A stretch of 64,000 bases of DNA from Poriferisodalis sp965208555 (GCF_965208555.1 NZ_OZ242342.1:3534001-3598000); one strand, 5' to 3'; shown: positions 7,625-16,876, counted from the first letter of the stretch. Notes: generated from the letters alone by a model not told the origin. Numbers and translations are program-made.

Positions 7625-9635
7625 CAGCGCCGCCTGCCGCTGCTGTGCTCGATGCGCCGCCTGCGGCGGCCGAGGCTGGCCGCAGCGGGTCGATGCGAAC
7701 CGCTGCAGCCTTGAATTCGGCCGTGCCGCTGCGTACATCCCAGGCGTCGTTCGTCAGCAGGTTCGTATCCACCAGCTCGGGAAAATGGAACGTGGTGAAG
7801 ACCAAGCCCTCGGGAAGGCGATCGGTGACATGCACATCCATGTCGACCGAACCCCGGGGCGAGCTCACGCGCACTGCGTCGCCTTCGGCGACCCTCAGGC
7901 GTGCAGCATCAGCAGGGCTCACCTCGATGGCGTCACCAGTCCGTATGGGCGACGAGTAACCGGCGGATTGAGCGCCGGTGTTGTACGAATCGAGCACCCG
8001 GCCCGTGGTGAGGCGAAGCGGGAATTGTTCGCTCAGCGCCTCGGCCGGAGGACGGTGGATGACGGTCGAGAACGGAGCTGGCGCGTGACCGTCGAGGTCG
8101 GGTTCCCAGAGCCAGCCGTGCAAGAACTCGGTACCTGGGTGATCTTCGTGGGGGCAGGGCCATTGCAGGCCGCCGCTCGCTTCGAGCCGTTCCCAGCTCA
8201 TGCCGCCGTGCAGCGGTGACAGCGATCGCATCTCATCCCACAGCTCTTCAGCGGAGGTGGCCGTCCACTGTGCCCCCATGTGCAACGCCAGCTCGCTGAT
8301 GATGTGCACGTCGTCGCGGGCATCTCCCTGCGGGGGCACAGCGGCGCGTACCCGCTGCACACGGCGCTCTGAGGATGTCACCGTGCCCTCGCTGGAAGCC
8401 CAGCCTGCAGCCGCCGGCAGCACGACATCGGCCATCCGTGCGGTGCGTGTCAATGAGATGTCCTGCACGACCAGCAGGTCCAGCCCTTCGAGGAGCTTGC
8501 GAGCGTGCGCCACATTTGCCTCTGAATCCGCCGGATTCTCTCCGATGACGTACAGGGCCCGCAGCTCGCCTTCTTCCATGGCGTCGAACATCGCCGTGAG
8601 ATGCTTGCCGGGGACCGGATTCAGCTCGCAGCCCCAGACGCGCTCGAATCGCGCCCGGGCTTCCGGGTCGACGAGTCGCTGGAAGCCGGGCAGCCGGTCA
8701 GGCAGCGCGCCCATGTCGCCGCCGCCCTGCACGTTGTTCTGGCCTCGCAGCGGCACCAGGCCCGAGCCCCGCCGGCCGACATGCCCGGTGAGCAGCGCAA
8801 GATTGCAGAGCGAGAGCACGTTCTCCACCGCTGTGTGGTGCTCGGTGATGCCCAGCGTCCACAGGATCTGCGCGCGGGGAGCTGTGGCATAGGCGTGAGC
8901 CATCTCCGCGATGGCCCCGGCGGGCACTCCGGTCAGCCGCTCGCCCTCGTCGAGCGTGAATGGCTCCACCGATGCCGCGTATTCGTCGAAACCCGTGGTT
9001 GCACGCTCGATGAAGGATCGGTCGTGCATGCCCTTGGCAATGATCTCGCGAGCTGCCGTGTTGGCCAAGGCAATGTCCGTGCCGACATCGAGACCGAGCC
9101 ACATGTCGGCGAACTCAGCCGACGATGTTCGGCGGGGGTCCACTGCGTACATGGATGCGCCGTTGTCGAGGCCCCGCAGCAAGTGGTGGAAGAAGATCGG
9201 GTGCGCTTCGCGAGCGTTCGATCCCCAGAGCAGGATCACATCGGTCTCGGTGATCTCCTGATAGGAGCTCGTTCCGCCCCCGAACCCGAACACTGTCGCC
9301 AGACCGACGACCGACGGAGCGTGTCAGGTGCGATTACAGGAGTCGATGTTGTTCGACTTCAGCACCGTGCGCATGAACTTCTGGGCGGCATAGTTCATCT
9401 CGTTCGTGCTCTTCGAACAGGAGAACATGCCGACGCCGCCGGCGCCGTGCTGTTGTGTGGCCGCCCGCAGCCCTGATGCGGCACGGTCGAGCGCGTCATC
9501 CCAGCTCGCGGGACGCAAGACGCCGCCGTCTCGCACCAAGGGTGTGTCGAGCCGCGCCAGGGGTGCCTGATGTCCCCCCGATCGTGCCCCGTTTCGTCGG
9601 CCTGTGCCTCTTTGAGCACTGGTCCCCCGCGGCAT
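7617..9635 (-). CDS. fdhA: Formate dehydrogenase catalytic subunit, selenocysteine-containing (UGA at 9324-9326 read as Sec)
   Basis: One 672-residue molybdopterin oxidoreductase read through an in-frame TGA at residue 104. Around the TGA the protein reads SNNIDSCNRT-Sec-HAPSV, the FDH active-site motif in which Sec (or Cys) binds the metal. Both halves are in the same frame and the conserved sequence continues on each side. A SECIS-like hairpin follows immediately. The N-terminal Fe4S4 domain is missing and sits in a separate gene. This protein begins just after where that domain normally ends (RLDTPLVRDGGVLRPASWDD). The C-terminal molydop-binding domain is present (LRLTTGRVLDSYNTG, residues ~555-660). 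ATG 9635 has a strong GGGGAGGGG site. It oxidises formate to CO2 as first gene of its operon. SelA/B/C/D must be elsewhere. Confidence 0.92.
9295..9326 (-). promoter_or_regulatory. Bacterial SECIS element directing selenocysteine insertion
   Basis: Directly 3' of the in-frame UGA, the minus strand forms a perfect 6-bp stem GUCGUC/GGCGAC (9311-9306 with 9300-9295) closing the five-base loop GGUCU (9305-9301). In E. coli fdhF the SelB-binding hairpin has the same GGUCU loop, and in both genes the loop starts 19 nt after the UGA. The coding sequence is constrained at the same time (VVGLAT), as in other bacterial SECIS elements, which lie within the reading frame. Confidence 0.88.
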
Positions 9636-9703
9636 CGCCCCTCCCCGAATCGCTTGGGTGCCGTGACAGCAGATTCTACGCTGCTCTCGGTGTCTCTACC
9701 GTG

Positions 9704-9783
9704 ATGAGAACAGTTTCACCCTGACTACAGCTCACGTGCTTGCTGAAGGCGCAGCAGCGTTCCGTAGAGCAGAACAGTTCCAC
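9704..9783. promoter_or_regulatory. Divergent fdhA / iclR control region with two GAACAGTT sites
   Basis: The 202 nt between the fdhA start and the regulator start hold no gene. Two sites stand out: GAGAACAGTTTCAC (9706-9719) and AGAACAGTTCCAC (9771-9783). They are variants of GGAAC-A-GTTCC, which occurs perfectly 5 kb away in front of the flavoprotein/fhs pair. IclR-family operators are typically short palindromes of GGAA..TTCC type, so these are candidate sites for the adjacent IclR protein. No clear -10/-35 pair can be assigned. Confidence 0.5.
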
Positions 9784-9837
9784 AATACGGCACAAAACGG
9801 CCGTCAACTGACCAGCCCAAGGTGCCCGCGGGCTACC

Positions 9838-10602
9838 GTGGAGCCGGTGCAGTCAATTTCTCGTGCGTTCGCCGTCCTGCGGGCATTGGCCGTCGGACCG
9901 CAGGGTGTCACCGACGTTGCCGATCACGTCGGGCTGCCCAAGAGCACGGTGGCCCGACTGCTGACCTCGCTCGAAGCAGTCGATGCGGTTGCCCAAGACG
10001 ATGCAGGCGGCGACTACCGGCTCGGGCAAGGTCTCATCGACATCATCGGAGCGGCCGGAGCCGATCGGAGCCTGCTGGCAGCAGCCCGCCCGCACCTGCA
10101 CAGCCTGGTCAACCAGGTCGGCGAGACCGCCGGGGTCAGTGTTCGTGCTGATCGGACGGTGTACTACCTCGACCAGGTCGAACCCGAGTCCGAGGTGCAG
10201 GTGCGCTCGTGGACCGGCGAGTACTGCCCCATGCATCTGGTTCCTTCAGGACTGGTGTATCTGGCCCATCTGGGTCCGCAGGCGCTCGATGAGTACCTGA
10301 GCGGGGAACTCGAGGCGACGACGGCGAACAGCATGGTTGATGCCGACGCGCTGCGGACTCGGCTGGTACAGGTCGCCAGCGCCGGCTACGTGTGGGTGTA
10401 TGAGGAGTTCGCCATTGGGATCAACTCCGCGGCCGCACCGGTTCTGAACCAAGACGGGACAGTCGTGGCAGCCCTGCATGTTCACGGCCCGGCGTACCGC
10501 TTTCCCGATCCGAATCGCACGCACGACATCGGCCTCGTGCTCATCGAGGCTGCATCGAACCTGGCCCAACACCTGGCCGGACGAGCGCCGTTGCCGATCT
10601 AG
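9838..10602 (+). CDS. IclR-family transcriptional regulator
   Basis: 254 residues from GTG 9838, or 251 from GTG 9847. The core begins VQSISRAFAVLRALAVG, the usual start of IclR proteins. A longer frame from 9736 would put the operator-like site inside the gene. A winged helix-turn-helix (VTDVADHVGLPKSTVARLL, ~20-60) is followed by the IclR effector-binding domain (~80-245) with the conserved GYVWVYEEFAIGINSAAAPV strand region. It is divergent from the FDH operon and convergent with etfA, inside the C1 island. It most likely senses a pathway metabolite and controls FDH, the flavoprotein-ETF operon and fhs-metF. The ligand is unknown. Confidence 0.85.
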   Translation: MEPVQSISRAFAVLRALAVGPQGVTDVADHVGLPKSTVARLLTSLEAVDAVAQDDAGGDYRLGQGLIDIIGAAGADRSLLAAARPHLHSLVNQVGETAGVSVRADRTVYYLDQVEPESEVQVRSWTGEYCPMHLVPSGLVYLAHLGPQALDEYLSGELEATTANSMVDADALRTRLVQVASAGYVWVYEEFAIGINSAAAPVLNQDGTVVAALHVHGPAYRFPDPNRTHDIGLVLIEAASNLAQHLAGRAPLPI

Positions 10603-10622
10603 CCCGACCGGTCGGGGTGCAG

Positions 10623-11633
10623 CTAGCTGGCCGGGCGATCTCGGCGGCGCCGGATCTCATCGGAGATGGCCGGCACCACCTCGTGCAAATCGGCGATGAC
10701 CGCATACCCCGCCTTGGTGACCATGTTGGCTTCCGGATCGATGTTGATGGCCAGGATGTTCTTCGAGCCCATCGCACCCACCCAGTGCTGGATGGCACCG
10801 GAGATGCCGCAGGCGATGTAGATCTCCGGCGCGATCCGGGTGCCGGTCTGGCCGACTTGATCGGAATGGCTGCGCCAGCCGTTGTTGGTGACCGCACGCG
10901 AGCATCCGACACGCCCGCCGAGCAGTTCCGCCAGCTCTTCGAGCGATGCGAAGCCCTCCGCGGAGCCCACGCCGCGGCCTCCCGACACCACCACGGGCGA
11001 GGTGGACAGGGTGATGCCCTCGGTCAGGGTGACGCGGTCGCGGACCAGCGTGCGCTGCACCTCCGGTCCCAGGTCAGGCTCGAAGTCGGCGAGGTTGATG
11101 TCTGCGGTGCCGCCGGGAATCGTCTCGGCCTCAATGGAATGCTGCGCGATGGTCAGCAGCGGCAGGGTCGAGGCCAGCGTCACGTCTTCGAGCAGCGACC
11201 CGCCCCACTGGATGCGGGTGATCTCCCATGGCTCGGCAGCGACTGACACGCTCACGCAGTTGGCCACGAGCGGCAGGTCGGCGCGGGCAGCGAGTTGGGC
11301 CATCGCTTCGGCACCCCGGTCGGTGCCGGCCGCCACCATGGCGACGGGCGCCGCAGCCTGGAGGAATCCTGCCAGCGCGGCTCCCCACGCATCGGGGCCG
11401 TAGTCGGCCAGGAACGGATGACGTCCGCGGTGCACGGTGGCGGCTCCGTGCTCGGCGCAGGCGGCCAGCACTTCCGCTCCATGGGTCTCGAACAGCCCGT
11501 CGTCGCCCAGAACCACGGCATCGACGGCCACGCCGAGGTCAGCGGCAAGCGTGCGGGCAGCGGTGAGCGCCTCGAACGCTCCGACGGACGGGACCCCGCG
11601 GTCGTGGTCGATGAGGACCGCAACGCTGCTCAC
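10623..11633 (-). CDS. etfA: Electron transfer flavoprotein alpha subunit
   Basis: 336 residues with the two-domain EtfA layout. The N-terminal domain I (VAVLIDHDRGV..., ~1-190) pairs with EtfB. The C-terminal FAD domain (~205-325) carries VVSGGRGVGSAEGF, the GQTGTRIAPEIYIACGISG segment and a terminal AINIDPEANMVTKAGY. With EtfB it forms the soluble heterodimer that takes electrons from dehydrogenases to ETF:quinone oxidoreductase. Its start overlaps the etfB stop by 4 nt. Because the flavoprotein dehydrogenase is the first gene of this operon, that enzyme is the expected electron donor. Confidence 0.95.
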   Translation of the reverse strand: MSSVAVLIDHDRGVPSVGAFEALTAARTLAADLGVAVDAVVLGDDGLFETHGAEVLAACAEHGAATVHRGRHPFLADYGPDAWGAALAGFLQAAAPVAMVAAGTDRGAEAMAQLAARADLPLVANCVSVSVAAEPWEITRIQWGGSLLEDVTLASTLPLLTIAQHSIEAETIPGGTADINLADFEPDLGPEVQRTLVRDRVTLTEGITLSTSPVVVSGGRGVGSAEGFASLEELAELLGGRVGCSRAVTNNGWRSHSDQVGQTGTRIAPEIYIACGISGAIQHWVGAMGSKNILAINIDPEANMVTKAGYAVIADLHEVVPAISDEIRRRRDRPAS

Positions 11634-12412
11634 AGCACCCCCAGCTCGTCGAGGAGGTCCACGACAGCCGGCGCGGCTGCGGCGCTGTCACCGAGCATGA
11701 CCGTGGTGCTGGCCCGCTCGGGCGGCCGGTGCAGGCGCTCGCGGGCCTGACCGCCAGCCGCTGCGTTCTGAGCGCAGTCGAGCTCGGCGATCTGTGCCTT
11801 GCGTGAGGCCAGCCGCCCCTTCATCGTCGGGTACCTGGGCAGGTTGATGCCTTCCTTGACGCCGAGGGCGCACGGGGTCTCCAGCTCGTAGACCTCGTAG
11901 CCCGCATCGGTTTCGCGGCGGGCTGTGATGCTGCTTCCGCTGACATCGATGCCCTTGATGCCGTTCACCATCGGGCGGCTGAGCGCATAGGCGACCCGGG
12001 TGCCGACCTGGAAATTGCCGCCGTCGGCCGATTCGTTGCCGAACAGGATGAGGTCGAACTCACCGCCTACGGCCTCGAGCTCTCGCACAGCGTCAGTGAT
12101 CGCGACTGCGGTGCGTTGGGGATCCCAGTCCAACCCGCCCTCGGCGACCACGAGCGCCAGCTCCGTGCCGCCGACGCTGGCTGCATAGCGCAGCTGCTCA
12201 GCGGACTCAGGGGGGCCGAGTGTGAGCACCACGACAGCGTGCCCGTCCCCGTCGAGCCGCTCAGCGATCTGAGCGGCCTCCTCGACGGCACATTCCTCGT
12301 GCGGGCTGGTGGTGAAGCCCAGATGCGCAGTGTCGACCTGTTGGCCGTCAGCGGCCACGTTGATACGCGATCCCACGGCGGGCACTCGTTTCACGCAGAC
12401 CAAGATCCGCAT
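11630..12412 (-). CDS. etfB: Electron transfer flavoprotein beta subunit
   Basis: 260 residues beginning MRILVCVKRVPAVGSRINV, the usual EtfB N-terminus. The signature region (REL..VGGEFDLILFGNESADGGNFQVG) and the family's AMP-site block near GIDVSGSSITARRETD are present, and it ends with a longer Ala-rich tail than typical. It binds AMP and docks to acyl-CoA-type or dimethylglycine-type dehydrogenases. It starts 10 nt after the flavoprotein stop and overlaps etfA by 4 nt, so all three genes form one operon. Confidence 0.95.
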   Translation of the reverse strand: MRILVCVKRVPAVGSRINVAADGQQVDTAHLGFTTSPHEECAVEEAAQIAERLDGDGHAVVVLTLGPPESAEQLRYAASVGGTELALVVAEGGLDWDPQRTAVAITDAVRELEAVGGEFDLILFGNESADGGNFQVGTRVAYALSRPMVNGIKGIDVSGSSITARRETDAGYEVYELETPCALGVKEGINLPRYPTMKGRLASRKAQIAELDCAQNAAAGGQARERLHRPPERASTTVMLGDSAAAAPAVVDLLDELGVL

Positions 12413-12422
12413 CAGCGTGCCC

Positions 12423-14945
12423 TCAGGCCTTCATTCGGCTGTCGTCAGGATCGAACAACGCCAGGTTCGCACCCGTCGCTGCCACGGTGACCGGGTACAG
12501 CTCGTTCTGATACATCACCGACAGCTCGGCGCCCACGGCGGCCAGCTCTGGCGGCAGGTAGGCCATCGCCAGATAGGCGTCAAGCGACGGGGCATTGCCG
12601 GCCGTGGTCACGCGGCTGACCCTGCCGTGCGAGTCGGTGATCCGCTCGCCCGCCGTCGTCAGGACAGGTTCGTTGCCCGCGCCCATGGGGAAGCGGTTGT
12701 AGCCCTCGCCGCAGCGCAGGCTGTCGAAGCGCAGCATCGTGAGCTGAGCGGCCGGTTCCGCTTCCCGCGCAGCAAGGTATGCCTCCTTGCCGATGAAGTC
12801 GGCGGCCTTCACACGCGGCCGGGCCAGCCCAGCCTCGACCGGGTTGTAGTCGCTCTCGAGCTCAGCTCCCATCAGCCGGTAGCCCTTCTCCAGCCGCCCA
12901 GTGGTGCCGTACACGCCCGCGCCGACCGGCCGCAGGTTGAAGTCCTGCCCGGCTTCGGCGATGGCGTCCCACAGGGCCAGGCCAGCGCTGGTCGGGCAGT
13001 AGATCTCGAAGCCGGCATCGCCTACATAGGAGATGCGGAACATCTGCGTCGGGATCCCCGACAGCAGGGCGTTCCGTGCTTGGCCGTAACCGAAGGCCTC
13101 TTGGGACAGATCCGTCTCGGTCAGCGTCTGCAGCAGCGCGATCGCATTCGGGCCCCACACGCCGTACGTCGCCAAGGCTTCGGTGCGATTCTCGAAGTGC
13201 ACACCCTCATCCGGCAGGTTGTGCCGGAACCAGTACTCGTCGCGGCCGCCGTCGAATGCTCCCGTTGCGATGCGGAATCGGTCCTCGGCCAGTCGCACGA
13301 TGGTGAGGTCCGAGCGGAAGCCGCCGTCGGCGGTCAGCACCGGGGTGTAGATCGAGCGTCCCACCGGCAGGTCGCATTTGTTGACCACCATCTTCTCGAT
13401 GTAGGGCACCACATCGGGGCCCGACACCTCGAACACCTGGAACGGCGAGATGTCCACTAGGCCACAGTGCTCGCGCAGGTGCAGGTGCTCGGCGTCGGTG
13501 ATCGGACTCCACCAGCGAGCGTCCCATTCGTGCGTGCGGCCGGCGATGCCGTAGTGCTCGACGAGATCGGCATTCGATTCATACCAGTGCGGTCGTTCCC
13601 AGCCGCCGGCCTCGAAATAGAAGGCCCCCAGATCGTCGGTGCGGGCCTTGGCGGGTCCGCAGGTCAGGTTGCGACGCGTCGCCCACTGCTCTCGGGGATG
13701 CACGATGCCGTAGGTCTTGTTGAAATGCTCGTCGGCACGGGTCTCGATGTGGATGACGTTGCGGTCCTGGGGGTAGAAGCGCGTGACATCGGAGCCGTGA
13801 GGATCGGTGAGGCGGGGGTAGCCGTGAGTCATCCATTCGGCCATCAGCCGGCCGACGCCGGGGCCCTCTTTCACCCACACTGCCGCAACAGACCAGAGGT
13901 TCTCCACTTCGACAGCAGGGCCGAGGACCGGGGCGGCATCAGGCGTCAGCGAGAGCAGGCCGTTGATGGCGTACTTGATCTCGCCGTCGCCGAGGAACTC
14001 CATCAGCTCGATGGCTTGCTCGAGCTGTTCGTCGAAGTCATCGGGCGTGAACGGCATCTCGGTCGGGCTGAGGGCTGCCTCCTCATTCGAGGGGATGTCC
14101 TCGACCCGGTGCAGGATCGGCCGATGGGCGTAGCTGCCCACCTCCATCGATCCTGCCGATTGGCGCTCGTAACAGAAGGTGTCCATGTCCCGCACGATCG
14201 GATAGGCCAGCTCCTGGTTCGTCTCGACGAGAACGTCGAAGGGGCCGACGTCAACCATCTGATGAACGGCGGGTGTGAGCGGGATCGTCGCGCCGGCCAT
14301 CTCGGCGAGCTTGGGGCTCCACACACCGCACGCGATCGCCACTGTGTTGCACTCGATGCGGCCCCGGTCGGTCACCACGGCCGAGACACGTGGGCGATTC
14401 GGGCCGGCCACGGTCTCGATGTCGAGCACCTCGGTATTGGCGAACGTCTGCAGGTGGCCGGCTTCGGTGGCGCGACGACGCATCTGCGTGCCCGTCTCCA
14501 GCGAGTCCACGGCCGAGACGCTGGGGGTGTAGAAGCCGCCCAGGATGACGTCGGGGTCGATGAAGGGCACCAGCTCGACCACGTCGTCGACCGTGAGCAG
14601 CCTCGCCTCGATGCCCCAGCACTTCGCCGAGGTCATGCGGCGGCGAAATTCCTCCATGCGTTCGGGGCTTCGTGCCACTTCGATACCGCCGCAGGTGTTC
14701 TGCAGGCCGAGCGCTTCGTACTGGCGCTGGCTGTCGACGGTGAGATCGACGATCTCCTTGGAGTGATCGACGGGAAAGATGAAGTTTGACGCGTGCCCGG
14801 TGGACCCGCCCGGATTGGGAAGCGGCCCCTTGTCGAGGAGCACGATGTCGGTCCAGCCAAGTTCGCTGAGGTGGCCGACCAGGCAGTTGCCCACAATCCC
14901 AGCACCGATGACGACACAATCTGCCCGCGCCGGAAAGTCGCTCAT
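12423..14945 (-). CDS. Dimethylglycine/sarcosine dehydrogenase-like FAD oxidoreductase with GcvT (aminomethyltransferase) domain
   Basis: 840 residues, close to the length of dimethylglycine and sarcosine dehydrogenases. The N-terminal DAO-type FAD domain has the dinucleotide motif VIGAGIVGNCLVGHL (residues ~11-25) and the flavin-linking-region motif GGSTGHASNFIF. The FAO_M linker and then a GCV_T folate-binding domain follow (GLVDISPFQVFEVSG, ~500; YVGDAGFEIYCP, ~640; LEKGYRLMGAEL), closing with GCV_T C-terminal sequence. Such enzymes oxidise N-methyl groups, load the formaldehyde unit onto THF as methylene-THF and reduce ETF. It is first in an operon with etfBA, 210 nt from divergent fhs. 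Whether it prefers dimethylglycine, sarcosine or another N-methyl amine is not decidable here. Confidence 0.88.
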   Translation of the reverse strand: MSDFPARADCVVIGAGIVGNCLVGHLSELGWTDIVLLDKGPLPNPGGSTGHASNFIFPVDHSKEIVDLTVDSQRQYEALGLQNTCGGIEVARSPERMEEFRRRMTSAKCWGIEARLLTVDDVVELVPFIDPDVILGGFYTPSVSAVDSLETGTQMRRRATEAGHLQTFANTEVLDIETVAGPNRPRVSAVVTDRGRIECNTVAIACGVWSPKLAEMAGATIPLTPAVHQMVDVGPFDVLVETNQELAYPIVRDMDTFCYERQSAGSMEVGSYAHRPILHRVEDIPSNEEAALSPTEMPFTPDDFDEQLEQAIELMEFLGDGEIKYAINGLLSLTPDAAPVLGPAVEVENLWSVAAVWVKEGPGVGRLMAEWMTHGYPRLTDPHGSDVTRFYPQDRNVIHIETRADEHFNKTYGIVHPREQWATRRNLTCGPAKARTDDLGAFYFEAGGWERPHWYESNADLVEHYGIAGRTHEWDARWWSPITDAEHLHLREHCGLVDISPFQVFEVSGPDVVPYIEKMVVNKCDLPVGRSIYTPVLTADGGFRSDLTIVRLAEDRFRIATGAFDGGRDEYWFRHNLPDEGVHFENRTEALATYGVWGPNAIALLQTLTETDLSQEAFGYGQARNALLSGIPTQMFRISYVGDAGFEIYCPTSAGLALWDAIAEAGQDFNLRPVGAGVYGTTGRLEKGYRLMGAELESDYNPVEAGLARPRVKAADFIGKEAYLAAREAEPAAQLTMLRFDSLRCGEGYNRFPMGAGNEPVLTTAGERITDSHGRVSRVTTAGNAPSLDAYLAMAYLPPELAAVGAELSVMYQNELYPVTVAATGANLALFDPDDSRMKA

Positions 14946-14982
14946 GCCTCACATCCCCCACTGTTGCCGGATTGCAGCTGTG

Positions 14983-15056
14983 CTGAACTGCTTCGTCGCT
15001 GTTCTGTATGATGGAACAGTTCCACTCAGCGGAACAGCAACTAGGGGAACAGTAGC
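14983..15056. promoter_or_regulatory. Divergent control region with a perfect GGAAC-A-GTTCC palindrome and repeated GGAACAG half-sites
   Basis: Between the flavoprotein start (14945) and fhs start (15156) are: TGAACTG at 14983, CTGTTCTG at 14999, the perfect palindrome GGAACAGTTCC at 15013-15023, GGAACAG at 15031 and GGAACAG at 15046. The clustering of at least three GGAACAG copies 15-18 nt apart suggests cooperative binding by one regulator to both promoters. The neighbouring IclR protein is the candidate, since similar sites flank its own gene. Confidence 0.55.
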
Positions 15057-15155
15057 CGAACAACCCGGCAATTGACGACACTGAATCGGTGGCACAGCGG
15101 TGTCACGAGGTTCTGGCAGGGTGTAAAGGGCTCAATTCACGTGGGGGTGCACGGC

Positions 15156-16865
15156 ATGACGACAACAGGCGGGTTTCCGAGCGATCTCGAGATTGCATCG
15201 GCGGCGCAGATCCGGCCGCTGACTGAGATCGCGGACGAGGCAGGCATCCCGCAGGAGTACCTGGAGCTGTACGGCTCGGGCGTGGCCAAGGTCAAGCTCG
15301 AAGCGGCAGAGGCCATGGCCGACCGGCCCCGAGGGCGCTACGTGGTGGTGACGGCCATCACCCCGACGCCGCTCGGCGAAGGCAAGACCACCACGACCGT
15401 AGGTCTCGGGCAGGCCTTCGGACACATAGGCCGAACCGCCACGATCGCCATCCGGCAGCCGTCGATGGGGCCCACGTTCGGCATCAAGGGCGGCGCCGCC
15501 GGCGGGGGCTACAGCCAAGTCGTGCCGATGGATCTGTTCAACCTGCACCTCACCGGCGACATGCACGCAGTGACGGCCGCCCACAACCTGTGCGCCGCGA
15601 TGCTGGACGCGCACCTGTATCACGGCAACGAGGCGGGCCTCGACATTCACAACATCACGTGGCGGCGAGTACTCGATGTGAACGACCGGGCACTGCGCAA
15701 TGTCACTCTCGGATTGGGCGGTCGCCTCGACGGCATCCCCCGCGAGTCCGGTTTCGACATCACCGCTGCATCCGAAGTGATGGCCACGCTTGCCCTGTGC
15801 ACGTCCATGTCGGACCTGCGTGCCCGGCTCGGCCGCATCGTGCTGGGCTACACCAAGGGCGGCGAACCGGTGACCGCTGAGGACATCGGTGCTGCTGGCT
15901 CCATGGCCGTGCTGCTGCGCGAGGCCATCAAGCCGAACCTGATGCAGACGCTCGAAGGCTCCCCGGCGCTCGTCCACACGGGTCCGTTCGGGAACATCGC
16001 GACCGGCAACTCCTCGATCGTTGCCGACCAGATCGGCATCGGGACCTCGGATTTTCTGCTGACCGAGGCGGGATTCGGTGCCGACATGGGCGCTGAGCGA
16101 TTCTTCAACATCAAGTGCCGGTACTCGGGAGTGTCTCCTGATGCCGCAGTGATCGTGGCAACAGTGCGCGGCCTCAAGGCCCACTCGGGCAAGCATCGGA
16201 TCGTGGCCGGCCGACCGCTGCCGCCTGCCCTCCTCGAGGCCAACCCCGATGAGGTGCACGCCGGCGGCGACAACCTGCGCAAGCAGCTCTCCAACGTGCG
16301 CATACACGGCGTTTCCCCGGTAGTGGCGATCAACCAGTTCCCGGGGGACCACGAGGCTGACCTCGACGCCATCGCCGAGATCGCCGCCGAGTACGGCGCC
16401 CGCTCCGCCCGCTGCACCCACTTTGCCGATGGCGGTGCGGGTGCGGCCAGCCTTGCCGAGGCGGTTGCGGAGGCAGCCGAGGAACCGACGGACTTCTCGG
16501 TGCTGTACCCGGACGACATGTCGCTGCGGGACAAGATCAGCGCCGTCGCAACCAACGTGTACGGCGCAACCGACGTGAGCTACACCGCCCGGGCGAACCG
16601 GGAGATCGACGGCTACGAGCGCAACGGCTTCGGCAACCTGCCGGTGTGCATCGCCAAGACCCACCTGTCCATCTCGTCGGACGCCTCGCTCAAGGGTGCA
16701 CCGACGGGCTGGACCCTGCCCGTGCGCGAGGTGCGGGCCTCGGTCGGCGCCGGATTCGTGTATCCGATCTGCGGCGACATGCGCACCATGCCGGGGCTGG
16801 GTCGAGATCCGGCTGCGCGTCATATCGACCTCGATGCCGACGGCGAGATCGTCGGCCTGAGCTGA
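15156..16865 (+). CDS. fhs: Formate-tetrahydrofolate ligase
   Basis: 569 residues, standard for Fhs. The ATP-binding loop TPTPLGEGKTTTTVGL (~70), the GAAGGGYSQVVPMDLFNLHLTG block (~118), GHRIVAGRP-like region and terminal PGLGRDPAARHIDLD are all present. It interconverts formate plus THF and ATP with 10-formyl-THF. In a degradative C1 cluster it would run towards formate and ATP, feeding FDH. I chose ATG 15156 because GGGGG at 15143 lies 8 nt upstream; the frame is open back to 15072 without a better site. It is divergent from the flavoprotein operon and 11 nt before the MetF-like gene. Confidence 0.96.
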   Translation: MTTTGGFPSDLEIASAAQIRPLTEIADEAGIPQEYLELYGSGVAKVKLEAAEAMADRPRGRYVVVTAITPTPLGEGKTTTTVGLGQAFGHIGRTATIAIRQPSMGPTFGIKGGAAGGGYSQVVPMDLFNLHLTGDMHAVTAAHNLCAAMLDAHLYHGNEAGLDIHNITWRRVLDVNDRALRNVTLGLGGRLDGIPRESGFDITAASEVMATLALCTSMSDLRARLGRIVLGYTKGGEPVTAEDIGAAGSMAVLLREAIKPNLMQTLEGSPALVHTGPFGNIATGNSSIVADQIGIGTSDFLLTEAGFGADMGAERFFNIKCRYSGVSPDAAVIVATVRGLKAHSGKHRIVAGRPLPPALLEANPDEVHAGGDNLRKQLSNVRIHGVSPVVAINQFPGDHEADLDAIAEIAAEYGARSARCTHFADGGAGAASLAEAVAEAAEEPTDFSVLYPDDMSLRDKISAVATNVYGATDVSYTARANREIDGYERNGFGNLPVCIAKTHLSISSDASLKGAPTGWTLPVREVRASVGAGFVYPICGDMRTMPGLGRDPAARHIDLDADGEIVGLS

Positions 16866-16876
16866 CGGAGTTGTCG

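Noticed and set aside
9324..9326. In-frame TGA in fdhA as a frameshift or pseudogene stop
   Set aside because: Both sides stay in one frame, the codon falls exactly on the Sec/Cys active-site residue and a SECIS hairpin follows at the fdhF spacing.
9412..9426. GAACAGGAGAAC in fdhA as another IclR site
   Set aside because: It lies within conserved coding sequence (FSCSKS region) and lacks the GTTCC half.
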